Of a stretch of DNA of 64,000 nucleotides, positions 17,701 to 25,351 are shown in pieces (position 1 is the stretch's first letter; each line of letters opens with the position of its first letter). The notes beneath the pieces were generated by a model. The model made no database searches, was not told the DNA's origin, and saw only the letters and a program-made list of their open reading frames with translations. The translations under genes and the position numbers were made by a program. Origin of the DNA: an uncultured Caldimonas sp. Lineage in GTDB: Bacteria; Pseudomonadota; Gammaproteobacteria; Burkholderiales; Burkholderiaceae. The DNA lies in contig NZ_CAMLJQ010000003.1 of NCBI RefSeq assembly GCF_946480305.1, positions 186,001-250,000 on the forward strand, read 5' to 3'.

Positions 17701-19230
17701 CTCGCGCAGCGCGACGTGGCATGGCACGAGTCGCGTCTCCAGGCCTACCGCACCGGGCACCGCATCGAAGCTGACGCACCGCTGTCCCGCACCGGGGACC
17801 CGCAACACTGGCGCCTGACGCGTGACCTGACGCTGGCACGCGAGGCGAGCCGGCATGCGTTGAAGAGCGCGCAAGCAACGCACGACACGGTGTTTGGTCG
17901 CGGGGGCGCGCTGGACCAGTTGCGCAGTGCGCACCCTGCGGCCTACGCGCGCCTGGCGCAGCGCGCGGCGCGGCACGCGGACACGCAACTCCGGCGCGTG
18001 CCCACCCGGCAACCGGCCCTGCGGGCACTGGTCGACGATGCACGCTCGGTGGCAGCACGCGCGAGCACCGAGCTGGCAGACGCCCGGCAGGAGAGCCGCC
18101 TGCACGCGATCGGCGATGCCGGCCTGTCGATGCACAAACTGTGGCGCGACGCGAAGCGCCTGCCCAAGGTCGCAGCGTTGGCCTATGGTGGCTATACGCT
18201 GGCCACCGGCGAGTTCGACGTCAACCACGACCCGCAGGAGCTGCGCAAGTACAACCTGCCCATCACGGGCTCGCGCTACGAGGACTACAGCTACCAGGTC
18301 ACCTTCAAGTCCCGCGACGGCCTCCTCACGGTCTCCGCATGGCTGAACACGTTGGGCATCAAGTCGCTGTTCTGGAGCGTGCCGCAGCGTGGTCTTGGCG
18401 CGGGGCTGGCTGCCACGACGCCTTACGCCTACCGCCGCAACGGCACCACGACCGTGGAGACGCGTGACGGTGTCAACCTGTTGGAGGGTGGGCTGGGCTA
18501 CCGTTTCGGCAGTCCTACGCTCAACAGGATGGGCATGTTCAGCCTGCGGATCGGGCACTTGTCGCTCAACCCGGTGCGGGCCGACGTGGGAGAGCGGCGG
18601 GTGAAGGGGCTTCATGGCCAGTTGAGCTGGTCCTACCCGGTGACCCTCGTGATGGAGGACTTCTACAACATCGGGCCCGTGCGTACTTTCAGCTATCACA
18701 ACCGGGACCGCGTGCCGCTTTTCACCTATCGGCGCAACGTGGGCGCGGGTGAGCGGCTGCAAGCCAGCGGTTTCGACGGTGCGGTATCCAGGGTGAACGC
18801 GTTCCAGGCATTCACCATCAATCGCGAGTTCCGCTGGCCTGCATGGCGGTCGGCTGCGCTGCCACCGGACGGCAGTGGTCTGCTGACAGCGGTGCCGACG
18901 ACGGCGACAGGCGCGCCGGCGGCCGAGCAGGCGGCGCCGGCCGTGTTGCGTGCGTTCGAGCTGCCACGCATCGACGCGTCGACCGTGCGGCCCGCTCAAG
19001 CGGCCGTGCACGAGGTACGGCCCGGCGACTCCTTGTCACGCATCGCGCGCCTGCATGCCGGCGAGTTGCTGGACGGCGACCGTCCACGCGACGAAGGCGA
19101 CGCGCTGCGTGCGCTCGTCGGCTTCAACCCGGATCACGGCTTCGAACTGCAACTGATGGATGGTGTGGTGACCGACCGCCAGGGCGACCCGGACCGCCTG
19201 TTGCCCGGCTGGCTGCTGCGCCTGGGATGA
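11719..19230 (+). CDS. Giant coiled-coil protein with DUF4781-like core and C-terminal LysM-like domain
   Basis: 2503 aa from the ATG with AGGGAG 8 bases upstream; no signal peptide. Residues 1-1090 are mostly Ala/Arg/Glu-rich helices (AEEARRRAVETAEEARRRAE and on), interrupted by two related beta-containing inserts ending NPVTARLWAA (about 505) and HPTTAQLWRA (about 850). Residues about 1095-1500 form a DUF4781-like core: RKLRDAVVDRLTELGGEHAR, then a hydrophobic hairpin at about 1304-1349 (LVAGAVLLIGSGG ... GLVYGTLALTTGYGVV). More helices follow, then a beta-rich domain (about 2150-2370, GGYTLATGEFDVNHDP ... VTLVMEDFY). A LysM-like end (VHEVRPGDSLSRIARLHAGE, about 2430-2503) closes it. It is a paralogue of the gene at 25352-31696. 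It may be a large secreted or surface effector or toxin; its function is unknown. It converges on ligD with a 3-base gap. Confidence 0.82.
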   Translation: MGAADPAGMRGQPSAQARAAADHLAALRAAEEARRRAVETAEEARRRAEDAKRAADAAEAQAQKSRLDADRQEATRLRTAADAQEVQARRHEATADLKGKEQLLADSRLDDVCQGRKAADASDATRSAQVQVDAARKSVAMLDAPTSHPPSDPLKGAGARTRQLLARAQDAAKPVFEAQDQGRAPTAEQQRTYQQSLNDWLAAAEHEMRLAGVEADARGGDPAGAMQQRADGIVQDVADGGVFDPASLGRHVQDGVKELKAENPRIRQLQIERHDVLQEGQRQLDDARGAWQTADAAADRAETYADGYTGARTDSQATARDAARAEATRLRDAADATRRRLDSLVRLYGNGERAGMVVADYDARLADLELEQAQAAYQRALGGRDQGAIDAAYDKLGVALDGQRLARAIAGDERAQLDLADADTELAQARAAWEAEKANQPQARTVEHRGRGGRNTSTIEPDGYDRTFWLDYGRDKDRVRQIDGTYYLITRTGRGHESRQELNPVTARLWAAHERQAQATTQAGTAAEARATAMDDVVGDDAAGPKLDATLLDPERQQQIGRELDAANRALADARGRLGDARPPGFIGPVTGMAPAQYGALVERQRAAQANADALQAMKDLRQAEIDRANGKPVDDARITGLRDKARTAAFDAREAQPELSAEQEREMRDTLLPQARERLRDQDATIARLRAEGKDTTRAANERDRIALEVLDYETQLDLIEAERSALAAPERYEQATRALPGQGPFVKPQLSMFSEKRYGSNHGDAVTADIYADNYDPTWSIRPGDDGQVSAEGLPRGLKPEDVEVEFVCDTWYVTFKKDSEVLGRRTDLTTNYVVQEGRYRMHPTTAQLWRATNEDKNVGATPLVQAREAREKLEQRLQRAADDAGPPDGAQPVMGPGGRPVPALHFGDDLGTRRQAVQGDLDRFNVVLATAERDKQAGLGDPEALQLALDEAQVDVQIARAELSAIDAAIAWQQANRLRQDAEAAEREGRGSAATQRERADELRDAAEAARSRWTELRSGKLADMAQRKLDRAEQAHAAWQQTHPGQPETASETWTALQAARDEVDAARRMQTAGALEGSRLREQAFISRHLKPGEHDDPRALYRLFMQDPRTMAQSIINAHYVEHGGRPLEATSRTHLFNEVAFALGDAPTRSLDPNTPEVNQRLRLSTDLFAGLHPEKRKLRDAVVDRLTELGGEHARVTVLPVVYGLDDAQGGIVKTALFKVERSDGSTMYVDDQGDKYTSLDDFRGNNALPVDGVQLVMPEDGSFSLDEQGNVKLFAGDARTESGWESFRREYKVDLIVQGAGLVAGAVLLIGSGGTLAPVAAGLVYGTLALTTGYGVVTSMQNLHRSASHGRSINPITDAQARMDYISLAGSLPGARSLVAMGRASTLARQAATATHLGRTSRAAELTARAEAAQATAVRWGVPAAVTGVAGMEEAARYAAANWEHMTPEERRDTQLHLVLGGVQFIGNPATAKLGARAARPVIDAVKPVLSHAKQWVTTAPDNLLAAMPLQYVAPVGRLASDALRPFRSTAGVARNGWERVADWRTRQRGTATPESPQPEGPSLRRRVWDRVTRLDELKLVTALDRGRVGNVTLVARQMAARRHFADIERAGFLRRAEGLNDRLGGGSRLGDRGEMQLHLRRARELRDALVEALRAADAAQATAAFTRLQDLERMASPLGRGWRSRFQRLARAEARTLETQAKSHKHVAQSLKDSAQEVHHLRGQVLDGAERLKADLAAHADAASAPLRTRAEHLVRRLERRAEDIDEGITLTQTLLGATRDNQRLVLETPDANGKTTRQKLEAEIHVVAPGDWNPALNPDPSVFTRRGGGRHAGQPPAHREEGLTFRTLLRSEPSGYRTGASNRFHTGAAYRYSLRAETAAAKARDASNAEARQEAWTVFADKAQAQRGAAGLDDSVRAMLGSNEYQGGALGSVRRFAPLAQDADTRAAYVSLRREARKASARATRMAVADALRAWRGAWKQAALAQRDVAWHESRLQAYRTGHRIEADAPLSRTGDPQHWRLTRDLTLAREASRHALKSAQATHDTVFGRGGALDQLRSAHPAAYARLAQRAARHADTQLRRVPTRQPALRALVDDARSVAARASTELADARQESRLHAIGDAGLSMHKLWRDAKRLPKVAALAYGGYTLATGEFDVNHDPQELRKYNLPITGSRYEDYSYQVTFKSRDGLLTVSAWLNTLGIKSLFWSVPQRGLGAGLAATTPYAYRRNGTTTVETRDGVNLLEGGLGYRFGSPTLNRMGMFSLRIGHLSLNPVRADVGERRVKGLHGQLSWSYPVTLVMEDFYNIGPVRTFSYHNRDRVPLFTYRRNVGAGERLQASGFDGAVSRVNAFQAFTINREFRWPAWRSAALPPDGSGLLTAVPTTATGAPAAEQAAPAVLRAFELPRIDASTVRPAQAAVHEVRPGDSLSRIARLHAGELLDGDRPRDEGDALRALVGFNPDHGFELQLMDGVVTDRQGDPDRLLPGWLLRLG

Positions 19231-19233
19231 AGC

Positions 19234-21744
19234 TCAAAGCTCGACGCCGAGCGCCTTCATCATCTTGACGGTCAGCGTCTTGCGGCTGGCTTCGTAGTCG
19301 GCCCATGCCGCTTGCGAATCGGGTGCGCGCGCGACCGCGTTGTGGATGTTGAAGTGCGGGCCGCGCAGATCGCGGCGCACCGAGAGCTCGTCCCAATGCA
19401 GCGGCACCGACACCGGGGCGCCTTCGCGCGCACGCAACGAGTAGGCCGAAATGGCGGTCGCACCGCGGCCGTTGCGCAGGTAGTCGATGAAGATGCGCCC
19501 GCTGCGACGCGACTTCGACAGCTGCGCCGTGAAACGCTGCGGCGCCACCGTGGCCAGCCGGGTCGCCGCCGCGCGGGCAAAGGCTTTCACTTCGTCCCAC
19601 CCGCGCGTGGGCTTCAGCGGCACCACCACGTGCAGGCCCTTGCCGCCGGTGGTCTTCACGAAGGTGGCAAGGCCCAGTTCCTCGAGCAGCACACGCGTCA
19701 GCTGTGCGGCCTCGACCACCTGGGCCCAGGGCAGGTCGGTGTCGGGATCGAGATCCATCGTGATGCGGTCCACCTTCTCGGGCTTCGGCGCGCGCGCGCC
19801 CCAGGTGTGCAGTTCCACGTTGCCGTACTGCGCCAGCGCGACGATGCCTTCGGGCCGCGTCACCATGACCTGCTGGTCGACGCCGTCGCTGGCGGGCACT
19901 TCGACGGCCTCCACGCCACGCGGCAGCGCCGTCTCGATGTGCTTCTGGAAGAAGCATTCGCCGCTCGTGCCCTGCGGGCAGCGCAACAGGCTCAACGGGC
20001 GCTTGTGCAAGTGGGGCAGCAGATGCTCGGCGATGTCTTCGTGATAGCGCACCACCTCCAGCTTGGTGACGCGCGGCACGCTGAAGACGATGCGGTCCGG
20101 GCTGCTGACGCGCAGGCCCATCACGGTGTCGGCACCCGGTCGGGGCGTGCGCCGGGCGGTGCGGGAGGTGGGGGCGGGGGTTTGCATCTCGGGTGTCTCC
20201 TTGAGCGCGCGTGCTCGTTCGCGCACCACGTCGCGTGCGGGCTTGTCTTCGCGCAGGCCGACGAACGAGGCCTGCCGCAGCAGCCCGTCGCGACTCCAGG
20301 TCGCGAAGCGCACCTGTGCCACGTGTCGGGGCTGCACCCAGTGCACCCTGGGCGCACCGGGCAATGCCGACTTGCGGCGGAAAGGGCAGGCGGCGGTCTC
20401 GTCCGGCTGCAGTCGCTCGAGCATGGATTGGAGTCCTGCGGCATCGAAGCCACTGCCTACGCGGCCGGCATAGTCGAGCTGCCCGTCCTCGCCCCACACG
20501 CCGACCAGCAGCGCGCCCAGGTGCCCCCGGCTGCCGCGCGGCTCGGTGTAGCCGCCGATCACCACCTCCTGCTCGGCGCGGCACTTCAGCTTGATCCAGT
20601 GCGGCGAGCGCCCGGCGCGGTAGGGCGTATCAAGCCGCTTGCCGATCAGGCCCTCGAGGCCGAGCTGGCAGGCGGCATCGAGCACGGCCTGCCCGACGTA
20701 GCGCGCATCGAGCGGCTTGCTGCGGCTCAGCCCGGCATCGGCCGGCAGCGCCTCGAAGATGTCGTCGAGCAGGGCCAGGCGGTCCGACAGCGGCGCGTCG
20801 CGCAGATCCTGCCCCTGCCACCACGGTATGTCGAACACCACGTACTCGACCTCGGCCGCACCGTTGTCCAGCGTGGCCTGCAAGGCGTGGAAATCTGTGT
20901 GGCCTTGTTCGTCCATCACGACGATCTCGCCATCGAGCCAGCCGGGGCCGAGCTTCAGGCGCGAGAGCTGCTGGGCCAGCCGCGGCAGCCGCTCGGTCCA
21001 CTCCAGACCGTTGCGGCTGAACAGGCGGGCGCGACGACCGTCGAAGCGCGTGAGCATGCGGTAGCCGTCGTACTTGATCTCGTAGACCCACTGGTCGCCG
21101 GCGGGCGGCCGGTCGACGAGCGTGGCGAGCTGCGGCTCGATCAAGTCGGGCAAGGGCTCGGTGCCGGCCTTCCTGCGGCCGCGCCTGGCGGGGGCCGGGG
21201 TCGATGGGGGCGGCGGATCGTGCAGCACCGCATCGCCATCGCCGGCCTTCGCATGCCGGTCGCGGCGCTTCTTCAACATCCACTGCGTGCGTTCCTTGCC
21301 GGTGCGAAACAACACCCACGAGCCATGCAACCGTGAGCCGCGCAGCTCGAAGTGCAGCTTGCCGCGGCGCAGCGCTTCGTCGACGTCGTCTTCCTCGGGC
21401 AGCCATTCGCCGCGGTCCCACACCGCCACGTCGCCGGCGCCGTAGTGGCCCTTGGGGATCGTGCCTTCGAAGTTCGCGTAGTCGAGCGGGTGGTCTTCGA
21501 CCTCCACCGCGAGTCGCTGGATGTCGGGGTCGAGGCTCGGCCCCTTGGGCACGGCCCAGCTCTTGAGCGTGCCGCCCCATTCGAGACGGAAGTCATAGTG
21601 CAGCCGCCGTGCGTCGTGACGCTGGATCACGAACTGCAACGGTTCGTCCTGTCGCTTGCGCCGCTGGCCTGCCCCGGCCGGCTCGGGCGATTGCCGGAAG
21701 TCTCGCTTCGCGTTGTATGCCGACAGCGGATCGTCGCGTCGCAT
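19234..21744 (-). CDS. ligD: ATP-dependent DNA ligase D, PE-LIG-POL
   Basis: 836-aa multifunctional end-joining enzyme. The N-terminal 3'-phosphoesterase domain (about 35-190) has the histidines of RRLHYDFRLEWGG and IPKGHYGAGDVAVWDRGEW. The ligase domain has the adenylated lysine in YEIKYDGYRML (about 220), LDGEIVV and VEYVVFDI, followed by an OB fold (GGYTEPRGSRGHLGALLVG). The C-terminal primase-polymerase domain (about 545-836) has the catalytic aspartates in MDLDPDTDLPW and HVVVPLKPTRGWDEVKAF. The order PE-LIG-POL is as in Pseudomonas LigD. The gene follows ku by 14 bases in one operon. It repairs blunt or mismatched double-strand breaks, adding nucleotides and sealing ends held by Ku. Confidence 0.96.
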   Translation of the reverse strand: MRRDDPLSAYNAKRDFRQSPEPAGAGQRRKRQDEPLQFVIQRHDARRLHYDFRLEWGGTLKSWAVPKGPSLDPDIQRLAVEVEDHPLDYANFEGTIPKGHYGAGDVAVWDRGEWLPEEDDVDEALRRGKLHFELRGSRLHGSWVLFRTGKERTQWMLKKRRDRHAKAGDGDAVLHDPPPPSTPAPARRGRRKAGTEPLPDLIEPQLATLVDRPPAGDQWVYEIKYDGYRMLTRFDGRRARLFSRNGLEWTERLPRLAQQLSRLKLGPGWLDGEIVVMDEQGHTDFHALQATLDNGAAEVEYVVFDIPWWQGQDLRDAPLSDRLALLDDIFEALPADAGLSRSKPLDARYVGQAVLDAACQLGLEGLIGKRLDTPYRAGRSPHWIKLKCRAEQEVVIGGYTEPRGSRGHLGALLVGVWGEDGQLDYAGRVGSGFDAAGLQSMLERLQPDETAACPFRRKSALPGAPRVHWVQPRHVAQVRFATWSRDGLLRQASFVGLREDKPARDVVRERARALKETPEMQTPAPTSRTARRTPRPGADTVMGLRVSSPDRIVFSVPRVTKLEVVRYHEDIAEHLLPHLHKRPLSLLRCPQGTSGECFFQKHIETALPRGVEAVEVPASDGVDQQVMVTRPEGIVALAQYGNVELHTWGARAPKPEKVDRITMDLDPDTDLPWAQVVEAAQLTRVLLEELGLATFVKTTGGKGLHVVVPLKPTRGWDEVKAFARAAATRLATVAPQRFTAQLSKSRRSGRIFIDYLRNGRGATAISAYSLRAREGAPVSVPLHWDELSVRRDLRGPHFNIHNAVARAPDSQAAWADYEASRKTLTVKMMKALGVEL

Positions 21745-21758
21745 GGCAGCGGCCTTGC

Positions 21759-22799
21759 TCAGGCCCGCTTGCGGGCCGGTGCCGTCTTGCTCTGCGCGGC
21801 GGTACGCCGGGCCGCCGGCTTCTTGGCGGCCTTGGCCGCGGTGGAGCTGCTGCGCGCCGTCCGTTTGGCGCTGGCGCCGTCGCCGTCACTGCCGCGCTTG
21901 GTGCCCGAAGGAGCGGGCGGTGGGGCGCTCGGCTTCTTGCCACCCACATGCATCGGCTTCACCTTGCCGCCGCCACCGCCCGCGGATCCCTTGCTGCCGC
22001 CTTCCGCGCGCTGCACGCTTTGCCGCAGCGCGGCCATCAGGTCGATCACCTGCGCACCGCCGGCGGCCGGGGTCTCGTCGCCGGCAGGCGTCAGGGTGTG
22101 CGTCTGGCCGGCCGAGATCTTGGCCTCGATCTGCGACAGCAGGTCTTCGCGGTAGGTGTCGTGGTATTGGGCGGGCTCCCAGTCCTGCGACATCTCGTCC
22201 ACCAGCCGCTGCGCCATGTCCAGCTCGCGCTCGCCCACACCCACCGCCTTCAGGTTGCTTTCCGGCACGTACAGGTCGCCCGGCTCCAGCACCTCGTCGG
22301 CAAAGCGCATCGTGTTGAGCATCAGCACGTCGCCTTGCACCAGCAGCGCGGCGAGGTGCTGCTTGGTGTGGATCACCACCTTCGCAATGCCGGCGCGGCC
22401 GCTGCGCTGCATCACCTCGCGCAGCAGCGCATAGCCTTTTTCGCCGCGCTTGCCCACTTCCAGGTAGTAGGGCGTCTCGAAGTAGGCGGGCGAGATCTGC
22501 TTGGCATCGACGAAGCCGATGATGTCGACCGTCTGCGTGGCCTCGGGGTTGGCGCGGCGGAAGTCCTCGTCGGACATCAGCACGTATTCGCCTTTTTCGT
22601 ACTGGTAGCCCTTGACGATGTGTTCGCTCTCGATCGGCTCTCCGGTGCGCTTGTTGATGCGCCGGTAGCCCACCGGCGCCATGTCGCGCCGGTCGAGCCA
22701 GTCGAAGTCGAGGTCGTTCTTGCGCGCTGCTGCCCGCAAGGTGACGGGGATGTGCACCAGCCCGAAGGTGATGGCGCCTTTCCAGACGACACGTGCCAT
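21759..22799 (-). CDS. ku: Non-homologous end-joining protein Ku
   Basis: 346-aa bacterial Ku homodimer subunit that binds DNA ends and recruits LigD. It starts MARVVWKGAITFGLVHIPV, the hallmark N-terminus of the family, with KGYQYEKGEYVLMSDEDF, IGFVDAKQISPAYFETPYYL and LMLNTMRFADEV following. The core ends near residue 260. The last 85 residues are a low-complexity Gly/Pro then Lys/Ala/Arg tail (AKAAKKPAARRTAAQSKTAP), typical of extended Ku C-termini that bind DNA. The ATG at 22799 was chosen because upstream codons in the open frame do not resemble Ku. Confidence 0.97.
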   Translation of the reverse strand: MARVVWKGAITFGLVHIPVTLRAAARKNDLDFDWLDRRDMAPVGYRRINKRTGEPIESEHIVKGYQYEKGEYVLMSDEDFRRANPEATQTVDIIGFVDAKQISPAYFETPYYLEVGKRGEKGYALLREVMQRSGRAGIAKVVIHTKQHLAALLVQGDVLMLNTMRFADEVLEPGDLYVPESNLKAVGVGERELDMAQRLVDEMSQDWEPAQYHDTYREDLLSQIEAKISAGQTHTLTPAGDETPAAGGAQVIDLMAALRQSVQRAEGGSKGSAGGGGGKVKPMHVGGKKPSAPPPAPSGTKRGSDGDGASAKRTARSSSTAAKAAKKPAARRTAAQSKTAPARKRA

Positions 22800-22833
22800 G
22801 GCATCGGATCGGCAAGCTGCGTGCCCGCAGGCG

Positions 22834-23118
22834 TCAAGCCGTGGCGCGCGCCTTCTGCCGCCGCGTGTTGCGCCAGTAGATGGCCTGCCCGGCGATCGCG
22901 CTGCACAGCAGCGCCACGTTGACGAACAGGAACACCCAGTTCTGGAGCAGGGCGCTGTAGATCGAAAAGCCCAGCGAGGCGGCCGATTGGCCAATGAACA
23001 GCCAGGACGACACGCCGCGCGTGTCGCCGCTGCGCCATTGCTTGCGCACCTGGTGGAAGATGGTCCACAGCAGCACGAATGAGCTGGCCCACCCGATCAG
23101 TTCGGTTGTCATCGACAT
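22834..23118 (-). CDS. SemiSWEET/PQ-loop membrane protein
   Basis: 94-aa integral membrane protein with three helices: ELIGWASSFVLLWTIFHQV, VSSWLFIGQSAASLGFSIYS and WVFLFVNVALLCSAIAGQA. This is the three-helix bundle of bacterial SemiSWEET sugar transporters, which act as dimers. The position after helix 1 (QVRKQWRSGDTRGVSSWLF) matches the PQ-loop segment with the SxxxxxxF pattern, though the canonical PQ dipeptide is replaced by QV. It lies 34 bases upstream of ku on the same strand and is probably transcribed with it by chance. Transport specificity is unknown. Confidence 0.8.
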   Translation of the reverse strand: MSMTTELIGWASSFVLLWTIFHQVRKQWRSGDTRGVSSWLFIGQSAASLGFSIYSALLQNWVFLFVNVALLCSAIAGQAIYWRNTRRQKARATA

Positions 23119-23155
23119 GCACGGTCCTTCATCGCATGGAGAGATCGCCGGCGGC

Positions 23156-25261
23156 TCAACGCTTGCCGGCCGGAGGAGCCGGCTCGCCGGCCCGCGCGTT
23201 GCGCAGCCGCTCCAACGCCTGCCGGCATCCGTTCTTCTGCTGCTCGCCCGGGTCGATCAGCGGGATCACCGCGGCGAGCGGGTTGACGGCAGCGAGGGCC
23301 GCGGCGGCCAGCACCTTCAAGCCGATGCGGCCGGCGTCCAGCCGCACCTCGGGGTCGGCAAAGCTGCCTTGCACGTGGATGGGCGAGCGCAGCGACAGCG
23401 GCGAGAAGTCCTTCGGTCGCGCCGTGAGCTGCAGGTCGAGCTGTTCACGCGCCAGCGACACGGTGCCGCCGACGAGCACGGTCGTGTCCGGCGTGTCGAT
23501 CAGGCCCAGCTCGCTCTTGAGCTGGCCTTCCTGAGCCGCAAAGCGCATCACCGCGCAGTTCATCGGCAGCGGATGGTCGCCGCGGATCAGCAGGCCCAGG
23601 CCCTCGGCCACGTCGATGCCCAGCGCTTCCACCACCAGGTGCGACAGCTCGCCGTCGTTCACCCACAGCGAGGCGCTGCCGTCCAGCGAGCCGAGCATCG
23701 ACGCCGTGGAGCGACCCACGCCCTGGAACTTGGCGCGGCCCGACAGCAGGCCGGTCACGTAGGCCGGCGCTGCGCCGCCGTCCTTGGCCTGCTCGTCGCG
23801 CGGGTTGCGCGCCTGCAGCCACTGTTCCAGCCGCACGCGGGCGAGCTGGAGATCGATGTCCCAGCGGGGCACGGCGGGGCGGCTGTCGAGCAGCAACGCG
23901 CCGCGCAGCTCGCCGCCGGAAGTGCTGGCGAGCACGTCCTGGATGCGCAGCATGCCGCCCTGCAGCCGCAGGTGCGCCTGCAGCGGGCGCAGGTCGCGCA
24001 GGTAGGCCGTGCCGAGGTCCAGCATCTTGAGGTCGATGCGCACGTCGGCGTTCATCGCGCGCAGCGAGGGGATGTTGAACTCGCGCTGCGGCAGCACCTG
24101 CCCGCCGGCATCACGGTCGGCCCGGGGCTCGCGGGCGCCGCGGCGTGTCCCGAAGGCGGGGCCGAGGTCGGCGAGCACGAGCCGCTCGCCGGTCAGCTCG
24201 CCTGAGAGCACCGGTACTTGCGGCCGGCGGTCGAACGTGAAGTGGCCGCCCAGGCGGCTGGTGCCCACCGCGGCCTCGCGCACGTCGGCCTTCCAGACGT
24301 CGCCCTGCTTCGCGAGCCGGCCGTCCAGCTTGAACGGCGGCGTGGTGGGCAGCGTGACGCCCCAGGGCGCGCCGGCCGCGGCCAGCGAATTGCCCTGCAC
24401 CGAGAAGCTGCCGTCGAAGCCCTGCAGCCGCAACACGTCGGTGGCCTGTCCCTCGAACGCGTATTTCGCCTGGCCGGCGCTCGCGTTCATGGTGATCGGC
24501 ACCGGCTCGCCGTCGCCTTCCGAAGCGAGCAACGGCAATGCGCCGGACGAGGCGATGCGGAAGTCGAACTTCGCGGTGCGGTAGGTGCCGCCGCCTTCGA
24601 CCACCAGGCCGCGCGCGCCTTGCCCGGCCTGCGCGCCTTCTTCCGTGCGGGCGCGGGCTTGCAGGTCCACCTGCTGCACGGCGTCGCTGAAGCGCACGCT
24701 GCCTTCGCCGACGACCAGCCGGTCGAACTCCGGGGCTTCGAATTCGCGCTTCGGCCGATCCTTCTTCGGCGGCCCGAACTGCCAGTTGGCGCGGCCGTCC
24801 TCGAGCCGCCACAGGTTCGCATCGATGCTGCCGACCTCGAACGCGCGGATCTCGAGGGGCGGGGCATCGCCGCCGCGGTTGCGCCACTGGTCGAGCAGGG
24901 TCGAGTACGGCAGCGCAAGGTAGACGTTCTCCGCACGCACGAACTCGCCTGGCTGGCCCGCCTCGGCGGCCCAGGCGGGCGGGCCCACGGCGAACTCGTC
25001 CGTGCGCAGCCGGATGCGCCCGAGCAGCCGCAGCGAAAACTCCTCGCCGATCGTTACTTCGCGCTGCAAGCGCTGTTCGAGCTGGCGCTCGAACGGCCCG
25101 CGCAGGAAAGGCCATCCGGCCGCTTCGCAGAGCAGCAGCACGAGCAGCAGACCGGCAAGCACGAGCAGGCTCACACCCCCCGGCGTGCGCCAGTGCGGGT
25201 GGCGCGGTGAAAGCCACCGGGAACGGTGGGCGGAGGGCGCGGCTGTGTCTGGGGCGGTCAC
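23156..25261 (-). CDS. AsmA family protein
   Basis: 701-aa AsmA-like protein with one N-terminal TM helix (SLLVLAGLLLVLLLCEAAGWPF, about 31-52) and a long periplasmic beta-rich body. It shows the family N-terminal pattern LLGRIRLRTDEFAVGPPAWA and a C-terminal AsmA_2-type block (GRAKFQGVGRSTASMLGSLD, ELSHLVVEALGIDVAEGLG, and DLQLTARPKDFSPLSLRSPI). AsmA-like proteins are bridge-like phospholipid transporters or outer-membrane assembly factors. It ends ahead of the SemiSWEET gene by 37 bases, same strand. Its relation to Ku/LigD is not evident. Confidence 0.88.
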   Translation of the reverse strand: MTAPDTAAPSAHRSRWLSPRHPHWRTPGGVSLLVLAGLLLVLLLCEAAGWPFLRGPFERQLEQRLQREVTIGEEFSLRLLGRIRLRTDEFAVGPPAWAAEAGQPGEFVRAENVYLALPYSTLLDQWRNRGGDAPPLEIRAFEVGSIDANLWRLEDGRANWQFGPPKKDRPKREFEAPEFDRLVVGEGSVRFSDAVQQVDLQARARTEEGAQAGQGARGLVVEGGGTYRTAKFDFRIASSGALPLLASEGDGEPVPITMNASAGQAKYAFEGQATDVLRLQGFDGSFSVQGNSLAAAGAPWGVTLPTTPPFKLDGRLAKQGDVWKADVREAAVGTSRLGGHFTFDRRPQVPVLSGELTGERLVLADLGPAFGTRRGAREPRADRDAGGQVLPQREFNIPSLRAMNADVRIDLKMLDLGTAYLRDLRPLQAHLRLQGGMLRIQDVLASTSGGELRGALLLDSRPAVPRWDIDLQLARVRLEQWLQARNPRDEQAKDGGAAPAYVTGLLSGRAKFQGVGRSTASMLGSLDGSASLWVNDGELSHLVVEALGIDVAEGLGLLIRGDHPLPMNCAVMRFAAQEGQLKSELGLIDTPDTTVLVGGTVSLAREQLDLQLTARPKDFSPLSLRSPIHVQGSFADPEVRLDAGRIGLKVLAAAALAAVNPLAAVIPLIDPGEQQKNGCRQALERLRNARAGEPAPPAGKR

Positions 25262-25351
25262 GCCTCATGTCGGCAATTGGCGTACCCGCCCGCGGTGCGG
25301 GTCCGGCAGGGCGCCGGGTGCAGGCCAGACTCCTGGGTCAAGGAAAGCGCA

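Noticed and set aside
11680..19011. A 2443-codon open frame antisense to the first giant gene
   Set aside because: An artefact of very high GC with biased third positions. It has no ribosome site, no recognisable domains, and its composition is His/Gln/Arg-rich as expected for the antisense of a real gene.
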